Of a DNA stretch of 64,000 bases, positions 31,646 to 41,829 are shown piece by piece. The position numbers and the translations under genes were made by a program. Location: contig NC_083676.1 in the NCBI RefSeq assembly GCF_030384665.1, positions 1,674,001-1,738,000 on the forward strand, written 5' to 3'. Position 1 is the first letter of the stretch. Each line of letters starts with the position of its first letter. The stretch is from Lodderomyces elongisporus. Taxonomy: Eukaryota > Ascomycota > Pichiomycetes > Serinales > Debaryomycetaceae. Under the pieces are notes generated by a model. The model was not told where the DNA came from. It did not search any database and worked only from the letters and a program-made list of their open reading frames with translations.

Positions 31646-32753
31646 TGGAACCTGCAGATACATGATGTTCTTTTAGCTCTCGGCTTTCAACGCAATCAAG
31701 CCGAATATTGCCTTTACATTAGACGGTCTAGCGCCTCCACTGTGATGGTTGCGCTCTATGTGGATGATCTTCTTATTGCCGGTTCTCCCAGACGTGCTAT
31801 TGACCTGGTCAAGGCCCATCTTATGTCTTCCTTCAAGATGAAGGACCTTGGCAAAGTTGACCGATTTTTGGGCCTTAACATCTGTCAAAATGGGGTAGAT
31901 GGAGGTGAAGCTCTCACTTCATGACTATATTGACAAGATGTTAAGTGAGTTTGGAATGGAAGACTGCAAACTGGAACCAACGCCAGCGTCTGCCACGATT
32001 GATCTTACTCCACTTGACCACATTCACGATGACAATGAGAACACTAGTGTACCAGATAGAGAATCTAGGACATGTGACTTTGGACGTCCATCGGATTACA
32101 GAAGCTTGGTTGGAAAACTACTCTTTGCAGCTAATACTGTTCGTTATGATATATCTCATATAGTTGGGGTTCTCTCCAGATACTTACAAGCCCCTAAAGA
32201 AATTCACTGGAAAGCTGCTAAACGTGTACTTCGTTACCTTCATGGCACGAAAGACTTTGGTATAAAATATAGACACATTCCTGGGTCAACAGTGGAAGGC
32301 TATAGTGATGCTGACTGGGGTAGTGACACGTCCACACGGAAATCAACAACTGGACTTATCTTCAGATATGCCGGTGGCCCCATCACGTGGAAATCAAAGA
32401 AACAAGCTACAGTTGCTCAAAGCTCGTCTGAGGCTGAATATGTAGCACTCAGTGAAAGTTGTAAAGAAGCCTTATGGTTGATAAATCTCCTTGGAGAATT
32501 CAATGTAAATGTCAAAGGACTAGTGATACATGAATACAATAAGGGAGCCATTGATATGGCAAATCATCCAACTCAACATCACAAGTCTAAACACATAGAT
32601 CTCAAGGTCCACTTCAAAAGGGACCACATATCCAAAGGTGAGATCAAAGTTCAATACCTTAGAACTGAAGATCAGCTAGCAGACATGCTAACTAAGAATC
32701 TTCCAAGAAACCAGTTCGAAAGATTGAGAGACTTGTGTGAGAATAAAGAGTGA
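31646..32753 (+). pseudogene. Copia RT-RNase H fragment (copy A)
   Basis: Starts inside RT at the sequence equivalent to 36552 and runs through YVDD and RNase H to the end of pol (TGA at 32751-32753). A frame change at about 31895-31905 divides it, at the same place as in the longer copy. The RNase H aspartate in the xDNxxA motif is tyrosine here (TAC at 32535-32537). It is nearly identical to 36552-37656. Confidence 0.9.
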
Positions 32754-32766
32754 TGTGACTTAGATT

Positions 32767-32776
32767 CATAGAGGGG
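32767..32776 (+). promoter_or_regulatory. Polypurine tract of copia copy A
   Basis: CATAGAGGGG directly before the LTR start TGTTTAAG, in the place expected for plus-strand priming. Confidence 0.65.
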
Positions 32777-33000
32777 TGTTTAAGTGGTGTAGACACAAAA
32801 GTGGATCAAAGTCACATCACACAATTGAATTACGTCAGTTGATGAACCCAACATGATACAAAGTATGTACACGACTACCCAACAAAAAAGAGGAAAGTCG
32901 TGAGCCATTAAGACAAATGGCAAGTATAAATAGACATAAATGGAAACATGTAAGATGTAGAATTAGATATATAGAAGTATCACTGATACAGATGAATTCA
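32777..33000 (+). repeat. Forward copia LTR
   Basis: 224 bp, TGTTTAAG to GAATTCA. It serves as the 3' LTR of fragment A and the 5' LTR of the long copy. The minus-oriented copy at 38340-38562 is 223 bp, differing by a one-base indel in an A-run and by point changes. Confidence 0.85.
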
Positions 33001-33014
33001 TGAATACAGAGATT

Positions 33015-36000
33015 ATGTCATCAAGAGTAATTAGATTTCAACAGGTTATGAGCTCTCGTAACGCTCTAGAAGTCTTCAATGGAGAAGTTCTTCGTGGTGA
33101 TGACAATTATTATGAATGGTATCAAGATGTCACTAACAAATTTGAAAATTTTGCTGATGAGATTCTCACCTATTGCGAGACTGGGAAAGTGTTGCCCCTC
33201 GAAGGTGAGACGGAAAGTGACTGTCGCTCGATAACCACCTCGGTTAATGAAATGGCGAAAGTGATCCTAAGGAATAGTATCTCAGCGGACGTACGCGCTG
33301 ATGTTGTGTGTGACCAACGAAACGGTCACGAATTTTTTCAAGCAATCAAGGCCATGTTTGGCCAAGTGAGCCTCCAGACGGCCATTGATGTTGCTTATGA
33401 CTATCATACCCTCTCTTGGGATACTGCTGGTGAATCCCGCTTAAGAGATCTTAAGGCGGCCCATAAAAAGTTTACGACAAGGGTCCACGCCTGTTTCCCT
33501 CCTGAAGTGTTTCTTGGTATTACGTTTATGGTTACTCTTAAACGTACTGGTGTTACTGATGAACAAATTGCGGCTATTTTAACTGCCTATGAAGTTAAAT
33601 ATCCGAGTGGACCAGAACATTTTACAGTTCCGATGGTTAACAGACTCCTTGCGCAGAAGGTAAAGAATTTTCCGACGCAAGGAACTACTGATTCTCAGGC
33701 ACTCGTTGCTCGTCGCCCTGTTACTTGTTACAACTGTGGCAGAGCTGGCCACGTTTCTCGTCAATGTAACACCAAACGTAAACCGCAACCGACCACTAAA
33801 GCGGAAGAGACTCTGGGTTCCTCCAAGAATTCTTGGTGGGCCTTCTTTGGAAGTCAATCCATTAATCAAAAATTATACTTTGACAGTGGAGCTTCTCAAC
33901 ATATTATTTGTGATAAACGCTTAATGGATCACCTTGAACCCGTGGACGATGTTATCAAAGGTCTTGGTGGTCACTCGGTAAAGGTCTGTGGTAAAGGTAG
34001 TGCTACTATTTTTCTTCTGAAAGACAGACCTATTAACCTTGAAGATGTTCTTTATGTTCCTGAAGCTGGTGTGAATTTGATTTCCATCACGAAAGCGACT
34101 GAAAAGGGTGCCTCCTTTCTTTTTAAAGACGGTTTTGTCTTGGACGCTGCGACTCAGACAGTTATTGGTAAAAAAGATCCTCACATGAATCTGTTGTATT
34201 ATGTTACTAATCAACAAAACAAGGCAGTGTCCTTTCAGGCCCTTCTGGCCACCGCTCCAACTCCCGTGGCTCTGTGGCACGATAAGTTTGGTCATCCTGG
34301 TGCTACCGCTGAACGTAAGCTAATGGACTACTATAATCTTCCATCCAATGGGGAGACCGAGTCTCCCATTCAGGACTGTGATATATGTGCGCAAACCAAA
34401 GGTGTTGTTCGGGCTCCGAAACGCGGTTCGTCCAGCCCTACTCAACCACTTGCGTTGTTACATGCTGATGTTTGTGGTCCTTTCTCCCATGGAGCGGTTG
34501 ATAAGTCGAGATATTTTTTGACGATTGTTGATGGTTATAGCAAATTTGTTCATGCTGTACCTCTTCAATTCAAATCTGATGTTCCCAATACGATTATCAG
34601 CTTTATTCAGTACTCTGAAACCTTCTTTGCGTCCAGTGGTCTTAACTACAAGGTTGGCGCACTTCGGACTGACAATGGAGGTGAATTTGTGAACAACACC
34701 CTTCATAACTATATGCAACAAAAGGGCATTCACCATCAGCTTACAGTTCCCCATTTCTCCTAACAAAATGGAGTTGCAGAACGCATGCACCGTACTCTTC
34801 AGACCAAAATGCGTGCTATGTTAACTGAGGCCTCGATGCCTATTCAATTCTGGCCTGAGGCCCTTCAGACGGCTGCTTATTTAACTAATCGCACCCCGAC
34901 AGCATCTCTTGATGGCGATACACCATATCTCAAATGGTATCGTCTCATGCCCTCGGCATCTCACTTGAAGCCCTTTGGCTGTGTTGGCTTTGTTCTCATT
35001 CCTAAAACTTTACGTGCTAGCAAACTTGCTCCTACCAACAAGAGGTGTGTCATGCTTGGTTATGACCGCCATCACCGCGCATACCGCATGTTTGATCCAG
35101 AAGCCAACAAGATTATTGTTTCTAGTCAAGTTACATTCCATGAGACGGACTTTTATTACCAGACCTTGAAGAGCACCCCACCTGTGCCCGCGGTAAACAC
35201 TGCTCCTGGTGCGGTTGCTGGTGGTGTTCTGAGTGGCCCTCTCCTTACTCATGCGGATCTTGACAATGTGCTCTCTGCTCCTACGCAAGATGAGCAAGAT
35301 GAGCAAGATGATGACACGATTGAGTATACTGATTGTGATAGTTCTAGTATACAAGCCGATAGTGAACACCTGGATACAATCAGTGCTGATGAATCTCTTG
35401 CCTATGCGTCTGACTCTTCCCATGATGCCATGGACGTTTTACCTCCTGCTGAGGAGGCCGCTGACCCTTCGACTGAGAGACCATTTGCGATCTGTGATGC
35501 CCATTTGGATGGACCAATGTCTTACCCTGACCAATTTCCCCCTCAGGAACACTCCCTAGCTATTGATTTTCCTGCAGATACTGCAGTACCTTTAGCCCTT
35601 GATGCTACTGGTTCTGTCGTCACTGACTTGGTTCCTTTTGTCAGTATTCCTGCTCCCATCAAATTCAAGCGATCTCGGCATTCTAAGCAATTGTTGCCTG
35701 TTCCGGATGCCTCGTCGTGTCCCTCGTCTGCTGCTGTTGACCTAACTGAACCATCCAGTTCTGACTCTGATGTTGCTCTGGTCCCCACTCGTGATCTCCG
35801 CCCCGCGAAGAAAACCTTACGCCTTGCCTCCCTGGACCCTTACTCCCAAATTGTGCCTATGGGTTCTGCTCGTGATAGCTATGTTGTTCCCATGATTGAT
35901 TCCGTGCCCAATTTTTCTGGCGCGTCCCCCCGTCCTGACCAGGCTAAGCCTACCGTGATTGAGGTCGATTCGGACACTGCTTCTGATGAGGTCGAGGCCC

Positions 36001-37656
36001 CTCAGAGATATTTGGAATATCCCTTGGCTGATCACACGTCAACCTGCTTTATGGCAGGGGTCCAGGCTGTTGACTCTGATCCTACCTGTCCTAATACTTA
36101 TAAGCAAGCTATGGCGTCTCCGGACCATCTACGCTGGAAGGAGGCTTTTGATGCAGAAATTCAGGCTCTTATTGACAATAAGACTTTTGAATTGGTTTCC
36201 CTTCCACCTGGTCGCCAAGCTATTCCTAGTCGGTGGGTCTGTCAGATCAAACCTGATGCTCGTCTTAAAGCACGAGTTGTTGCAAAGGGTTTTAAACAGA
36301 TCAAAGGTATTGATTATACTGCCACCTTTGCTCCTGTTATTCGCTACGAATCGATGCGCATAATGCTAGCTCTTGCTGCCCATGCGAGAATGGAAATCCA
36401 CCAGATGGATGTGACTACGGCTTTCCTTAATGCCCCCTTAGAGGAAGAAATTTACATGAAGCAAATCGAAGGATATGAAGATCCTGCCTTTCCCGACAAG
36501 GTTTTTAAACTCAACAAGTCTCTCTATGGCCTCAAGCAGGCTCCTCAAGCGTGGAACCTGCAGATACATGATGTTCTTTTAGCTCTCGGCTTTCAACGCA
36601 ATCAAGCCGAATATTGCCTTTACATTAGACGGTCTAGCGCCTCCACTGTGATGGTTGCGCTCTATGTGGATGATCTTCTTATTGCCGGTTCTCCCAGACG
36701 TGCTATTGACCTGGTCAAGGCCCATCTTATGTCTTCCTTCAAGATGAAGGACCTTGGCAAAGTTGACCGATTTTTGGGCCTTAACATCTGTCAAAATGGG
36801 GTAGATGGAGGTGAAGCTCTCACTTCATGACTATATTGACAAGATGTTAAGTGAGTTTGGAATGGAAGACTGCAAACTGGAACCAACGCCAGCGTCTGCC
36901 ACGATTGATCTTACTCCACTTGACCACATTCACGATGACAATGAGAACACTAGTGTATCAGATAGAGAATCTAGGACATGTGACTTTGGACGTCCATCGG
37001 ATTACAGAAGCTTGGTTGGAAAACTACTCTTTGCAGCTAATACTGTTCGTTATGATATATCTCATATAGTTGGGGTTCTCTCCAGATACTTACAAGCCCC
37101 TAAAGAAATTCACTGGAAAGCTGCTAAACGTGTACTTCGTTACCTTCATGGCACGAAAGACTTTGGTATAAAATATAGACACATTCCTGGGTCAACAGTG
37201 GAAGGCTATAGTGATGCTGACTGGGGTAGTGACACGTCCACACGGAAATCAACAACTGGACTTATCTTCAGATATGCTGGTGGCCCCATCACGTGGAAAT
37301 CAAAGAAACAAGCTACAGTTGCTCAAAGCTCGTCTGAGGCTGAATATGTAGCACTCAGTGAAAGTTGTAAAGAAGCCTTATGGTTGATAAATCTCCTTGG
37401 AGAATTCAATGTAAATGTCAAAGGACTAGTGATACATGAATACAATAAGGGAGCCATTGATATGGCAAATCATCCAACTCAACATCACAAGTCTAAACAC
37501 ATAGATTTCAAGGTCCACTTCATAAGGGACCACACATCCAAAGGTGAGATAAAAGTTCAATATCTTAGAACAGAAGAACAGCTAGCAGACATGCTAACTA
37601 AAAACCTTCCAAGAAACCAGTTCGAAAGATTGAGAGACTTGTGTGAGAATAAAGAG
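33015..37656 (+). pseudogene. Copia gag-pol, long defective copy (copy B)
   Basis: A single gag-pol frame of the Ty1/copia order: gag with zinc knuckle CYNCGRAGHVSRQC (first Cys 238), protease D290-S-G-A, integrase HHCC (HDKFGHPG ... CDICAQTK) and catalytic D485, D553 and E589, then RT with YVDD (36663-36674) and RNase H. The start used is the ATG at 33015, which is the one shared with the inverted copy. Three defects are visible. An in-frame TAA (34761-34763) lies six codons before the integrase glutamate. A one-base frame change near 36801-36811 is followed by TGA at 36828-36830. Tyrosine replaces the RNase H aspartate at 37441-37443. The 3' end runs directly into inverted gag, without PPT or LTR. 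Confidence 0.9.
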
Positions 37657-38326
37657 TTCCTTGCGTCGGGAAATTCTTTACCTTCTGCGCAAGGAGTCTG
37701 TTAACCATCGGAACTGTAAAATGTTCTGGTCCACTCGGATATTTAACTTCATAGGCAGTTAAAATAGCCGCAATTTGTTCATCAGTAACACCAGTACGTT
37801 TAAGAGTAACCATAAACGTAATACCAAGAAACACTTCAGGAGGGAAACAGGCGTGGACCCTTGTCGTAAACTTTTTATGGGCCGCCTTAAGATCTCTTAA
37901 GCGGGATTCACCAGCAGTATCCCAAGAGAGGGTATGATAGTCATAAGCAACATCAATGGCCGTCTGGAGGCTCACTTGGCCAAACATGGCCTTGATTGCT
38001 TGAAAAAATTCGTGACCGTTTCGTTGGTCACACACAACATCAGCGCGTACGTCCGCTGAGATACTATTCCTTAGGATCACTTTCGCCATTTCATTAACCG
38101 AAGTAGTTATCAAGTGACAGTCACTTTCCGTCTCACCTTCGAGGGGCAACACTTTCCCAGTCTCGCAATAGGTGAGAATCTCATCAGCAAAATTTTCGAA
38201 TTTGTTAGTGACATCTTGATACCATTCGTAATAATTGTCATCACCACGAAGAACTTCTCCATTGAAGACTTCTAGAGCGCTACGAGAGCTCATAACCTGT
38301 TGAAATCTAATTACTCTTGATGACAT
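37657..38326 (-). pseudogene. Inverted copia gag fragment
   Basis: Minus-strand gag from its ATG (38324-38326, MSSRVIRF) for about 220 codons. It then fuses into antisense pol 3' sequence and stops at 37598. It lacks the zinc knuckle. Nearly identical to gag at 33015-33686. Confidence 0.9.
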
Positions 38327-38339
38327 AATCTATTATTCA

Positions 38340-38562
38340 TGAATTCATCTATATCAGTGATACTTCTATATATCTAATTCTACATCTTATATGTTTCCAT
38401 TTATGTCTATTTATACTTGTCATTTGTCTCAATGGCTCACGACTTTCCTCTTTTCGTTGGGTAGTCGTGTACATACTTTGTGTCATGTTGGGTTCATCAA
38501 CTGACGTAATTCTATTGTGTGATGTGGCTTTGATTCACTTTTGTGTCTACACCACTTAAACA
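38340..38562 (-). repeat. Minus-oriented copia LTR at the right edge
   Basis: Read on the minus strand it starts TGTTTAAG at 38562 and ends GAATTCA at 38340. The sequence outside (CTCACTTC) is host DNA. Confidence 0.85.
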
Positions 38563-38587
38563 CTCACTTCAAGTCAAACCTATATGT

Positions 38588-38622
<35 letters not shown>

Positions 38623-38782
38623 CATACTCTAGTTTTTACACTGTTATTCGTTCATTTCAAAGTGTAATCATCTTTTCTTACTAAATCATCAGTATTGATA
38701 TTACTATTATTGTTGATGTTGATTCCTTAAAGTTTTTTTTTTTTCGTCTTTTATTCTCTACTTTTCTTTCTTTACTATTAAT

Positions 38783-41389
38783 CTAAACATCAAATTCATC
38801 TTGTTTTTCTTCCAATTCAATCTTTGACTTTCCCGCCAATCTAGCAGCTGCCATGTTTTGTGTACCCACTTGCTTCTTCACCTTCTTTGTCATTCGTTCA
38901 ATTTCTGCTTCGGCATTATCAGCATCCCTCTCAGCATACTGCATGACCAACCTTCTTCCCAACAAATGCACACCTTCAAGTTGTGTCATTGCATTCTCCG
39001 CCTCTTTCAATAAATTGAACTCGATAAATGCAAAACCTCTAGCACTTTGATCGAATTTCTTGGGCACTCTCACCGATTTCAACGAACCAAAAGCACCAAA
39101 TAATTCCAAAAGATCCTTCCTTGTTGCTTCGAATGGCAAATTCTTGATAATGATTTTATTAGACTTGCCAGATTTGGCAGCAGCACTACCAACAGCTGTT
39201 GCCCTTGAATCCTTGGCTCCTCCACTTTGTTTATGAGAAATCTTGAGCTGCAACTTGTGACCATCAAGAACATGTCCATCTAAAGCCGCAATTGCTGCAT
39301 CAGCCTGTGCCTTGCTCCTAAATTCAACAAACCCAAATCCCATACTAAGTGTCTTACCGGTATTTTTAGGATCAGGTTTGGTCTTTACAGTAGCAAGTAC
39401 AAAGCCAGATAAAGGCTTGAACAAATCGGAAAGTTGCTGCACTGTAGTGGAGAAGTTGAGGTTTTTGACAAAGATGGAAACTGTTGAACCGTGAATATCA
39501 CCATCCTCTGTGTCGTCAATATCTTGACCGAGAATATCGTTTGCACTGATTACTTCGACTGCCTTGACTGGTTGTGATATATTGCCAGCAACGCCAGCAA
39601 CGCCAGCAGTGCCGGCAGTGTCAGCACCAATACCAACATTAAGACTTGCCTCTTCTGCCGTAGTTGGAGCTCTAGTAAACAAATCTTTTGGACCTTTTTC
39701 CAAATACAAGATACTTGAATTGAATCTCTTGTAAGCAAGCTTGGTAAATGCCGCTCGAGCACTTGGCGCATCTTTAAATTCTACTATAGCAATAGTTCCC
39801 GCAGGAGGCATAATGATTCTGGCAATTGGGCCATATTGAGAAAATAATTCGCCCAACTCTTCTGTGGTGGTCCCATAAGTAAAGTTTTTCACCAATATGA
39901 TCTTGTCATCTCTTTCTTTTTTGTTGAAAGAAGTCAAATCAACGCCTTTATCCTCAAAAAATTTCTTGACGTCTCCAATAACGTGCGCCTCTGCTAATGC
40001 TTGTTTGACTGCAGAGCTAGAGTTTTCAGGGTCAATTAATTGCGACTTGGTGACTCCTAATTTAGCTGCCATCGACTCCATTACAGCATCAGTATTCATA
40101 AACAACGAGTTCCAACTAAATTGGGTCTTTACAGCTTGTTCTTTTCTTTTCAATTCTCTTTGTTTCTTCAAAGGTAAATTCTTCAAATCAAACTCGTCTA
40201 ATCGATGACTCTTTTTCCTATCTGCAGCAAGAATGTGCAATAACCTTCCTTGAAAAATCTCCTTATCCAACGAGCTATATGCTCGAACCGCATCTTGGGG
40301 ATTAACAAATTGAATATATACAAAACCTTTTGACTTTGAGGTTCTGGTGTCTATGGCTATATGCACTTCTTCTAGTGCACCGTACGGCAGGAAGAGCTCT
40401 CTAAAATCATCTTCAGTAGCTTCATACAGGATATTTCGAATAAATAAACGCCCAGTGTCTTGTAGTTTCTCAAGAGTTTTCTCTTCTTCAGTCTTTTGCA
40501 CAGATTTTGAGACTGGTACCAGCACTTCCGTAGTTTCCAAAACTGTCAGTGGGTTGATTCCTTCATTTTGTTTCAAACTATCATTCTCCAATGCAGATTC
40601 GGGAACTTCGCCATTCTCCTTGATCCGAATACTTCTGGATTTCAACCAGTCCAAATCCGAAACATTTTCATCTTTTGCCAAATTATTCTCAACATTATCC
40701 AAACTCATCATCATCATCATCTCTTCCTCCTTATCTTCTTCCCCTTCTTCACCTTCTTCTCCTCCCTTTCGTGCTTCAATCTTACTAAAATCTTCGTATT
40801 CATCATCACTCGCACTCTCCTTTGCTTCTATAACATCATAATTTTGAGCAATAGGTTTAGTATCTCCGGCCAAAGCATCCTCGAGTTCTTTTGCCGAACG
40901 ACCACCTGATCCATCGGCGATTGCATCATTAGCCCAAGATTTCACTTCGTGCGATGGCTTCATCACTTCCATATACTCTCTAAATTTTGGATCATTCTCC
41001 ATTTCTTCTTCAATTGCTGATTTTGGTTTTTGTCTCTTGACATTTTTAGCCATTTCATTTTGTTCAATTAATGCTTCTTCCTGTCGCCTAAGTCTTTCAT
41101 TATCTCTCTTTCTCTTTTCTCTGAAAGATATTGGCACATTTGGATCGGAAAATGTCTTTGCAATTTCCACATCTATTCTTGCCGTATCAAGAAAGGACTT
41201 GTTGAAAAATTTTACAGCTTTTTCCGCCGACTCTCTAGATTTGTATCCAATAAATGCAAAACGCCTCGATTCACCGTTCTTGGATTTCACAAGTTTAACA
41301 TCCGTAACATCGCCTTGCTCGCCAAAATGTTTTCTTAAGTTATCTTCTGTGAAATACTTTGGAAGACCCTTGACAATTAATCGTGACAT
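38783..41389 (-). CDS. MRD1: Mrd1, multiple-RRM pre-rRNA processing factor
   Basis: 868-aa nucleolar protein of the SSU processome, needed for 18S rRNA release from the 35S precursor. It has five RRM domains at roughly 2-80, 312-392, 494-565, 632-715 and 743-820, each with RNP1/RNP2-like motifs (for example LIVKGLPKYF and RRFAFIGY in the first; GFAFIEF in the last). Acidic and K/E-rich linkers separate RRM1 from RRM2. This arrangement and the C-terminal tail after RRM5 are diagnostic. The start is the ATG at 41387-41389 (MSRLIVKG). The open frame continues upstream through an AAGT repeat that would encode TYLI units, but there is no ATG there. The length matches fungal Mrd1. Confidence 0.95.
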   Translation of the reverse strand: MSRLIVKGLPKYFTEDNLRKHFGEQGDVTDVKLVKSKNGESRRFAFIGYKSRESAEKAVKFFNKSFLDTARIDVEIAKTFSDPNVPISFREKRKRDNERLRRQEEALIEQNEMAKNVKRQKPKSAIEEEMENDPKFREYMEVMKPSHEVKSWANDAIADGSGGRSAKELEDALAGDTKPIAQNYDVIEAKESASDDEYEDFSKIEARKGGEEGEEGEEDKEEEMMMMMSLDNVENNLAKDENVSDLDWLKSRSIRIKENGEVPESALENDSLKQNEGINPLTVLETTEVLVPVSKSVQKTEEEKTLEKLQDTGRLFIRNILYEATEDDFRELFLPYGALEEVHIAIDTRTSKSKGFVYIQFVNPQDAVRAYSSLDKEIFQGRLLHILAADRKKSHRLDEFDLKNLPLKKQRELKRKEQAVKTQFSWNSLFMNTDAVMESMAAKLGVTKSQLIDPENSSSAVKQALAEAHVIGDVKKFFEDKGVDLTSFNKKERDDKIILVKNFTYGTTTEELGELFSQYGPIARIIMPPAGTIAIVEFKDAPSARAAFTKLAYKRFNSSILYLEKGPKDLFTRAPTTAEEASLNVGIGADTAGTAGVAGVAGNISQPVKAVEVISANDILGQDIDDTEDGDIHGSTVSIFVKNLNFSTTVQQLSDLFKPLSGFVLATVKTKPDPKNTGKTLSMGFGFVEFRSKAQADAAIAALDGHVLDGHKLQLKISHKQSGGAKDSRATAVGSAAAKSGKSNKIIIKNLPFEATRKDLLELFGAFGSLKSVRVPKKFDQSARGFAFIEFNLLKEAENAMTQLEGVHLLGRRLVMQYAERDADNAEAEIERMTKKVKKQVGTQNMAAARLAGKSKIELEEKQDEFDV

Positions 41390-41829
41390 GTTGTATAATT
41401 GATAGTTGGATGTAACCGTAGATTCTTGAAAAAATTTACTGTAGTAAGTAAGTAAGTAAGTAATTAAGTAAGTAATTAAGTAAGTTAGTGAGTAAGTAAG
41501 TAAGTAAGTAATTAAGTAAGTAACTAAGTTAGTGAGTGAGTAGGTAAGTGGGTAGATATATAAGCAAACAAAATAGGTACGCAACTATTCAAGTTAAATA
41601 AACGAATAATAAATGATTGAGATGAGGTTCTGCACTTCTTTTTTCTTTTTATTTTTTTAATTTTTTTAATTTTTTTTATTTTTTATATTTCTTTTTTGTG
41701 TAAGTGATTTTCTTTTGTTTGGTAGATAAATTGTTTCTTAAACTCTTATACTTCTTAAGGGGTCGTCTTTAACCTCAACTTTAAAGTGAACAAGGACTGA
41801 CTAGCTTATATTAACGCTTGCATCAAATC
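41390..41829. promoter_or_regulatory. Divergent MRD1/acyltransferase promoter with AAGT repeat
   Basis: Contains about 110 bp of AAGT/AATTAAGT repeat units (41441-41555) immediately upstream of MRD1, then T-rich tracts at 41638-41700. It separates two outward-facing genes. Confidence 0.6.

Larger units (their letters stand above)
31037..38562. mobile_element. Rearranged Ty1/copia retrotransposon locus
   Basis: About 7.5 kb built from pieces of one copia family. In order: minus-strand LTR remnant; gag piece (+); 3' pol piece (-); RT-RNase H (+); LTR (+); long gag-pol (+) with stop and frameshift; gag (-); LTR (-). The junction between gag and antisense 3' pol occurs twice, at about 31508 and, reverse-complemented, at about 37656. 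No target-site duplication could be found, since only the right edge is a true LTR end (TGTTTAAG read on the minus strand). None of the copies looks autonomous. Confidence 0.9.

Noticed and set aside
31037..38562. Locus as a centromere with inverted repeats
   Set aside because: Inverted repeats flank some Candida centromeres, but every segment here is explained by copia sequence, the core codes for gag-pol, and genes lie close on both sides.
41390..41584. N-terminal TYLI extension of MRD1 as coding sequence
   Set aside because: No ATG upstream and the sequence is a tetranucleotide microsatellite; Mrd1 homology starts at 41389.
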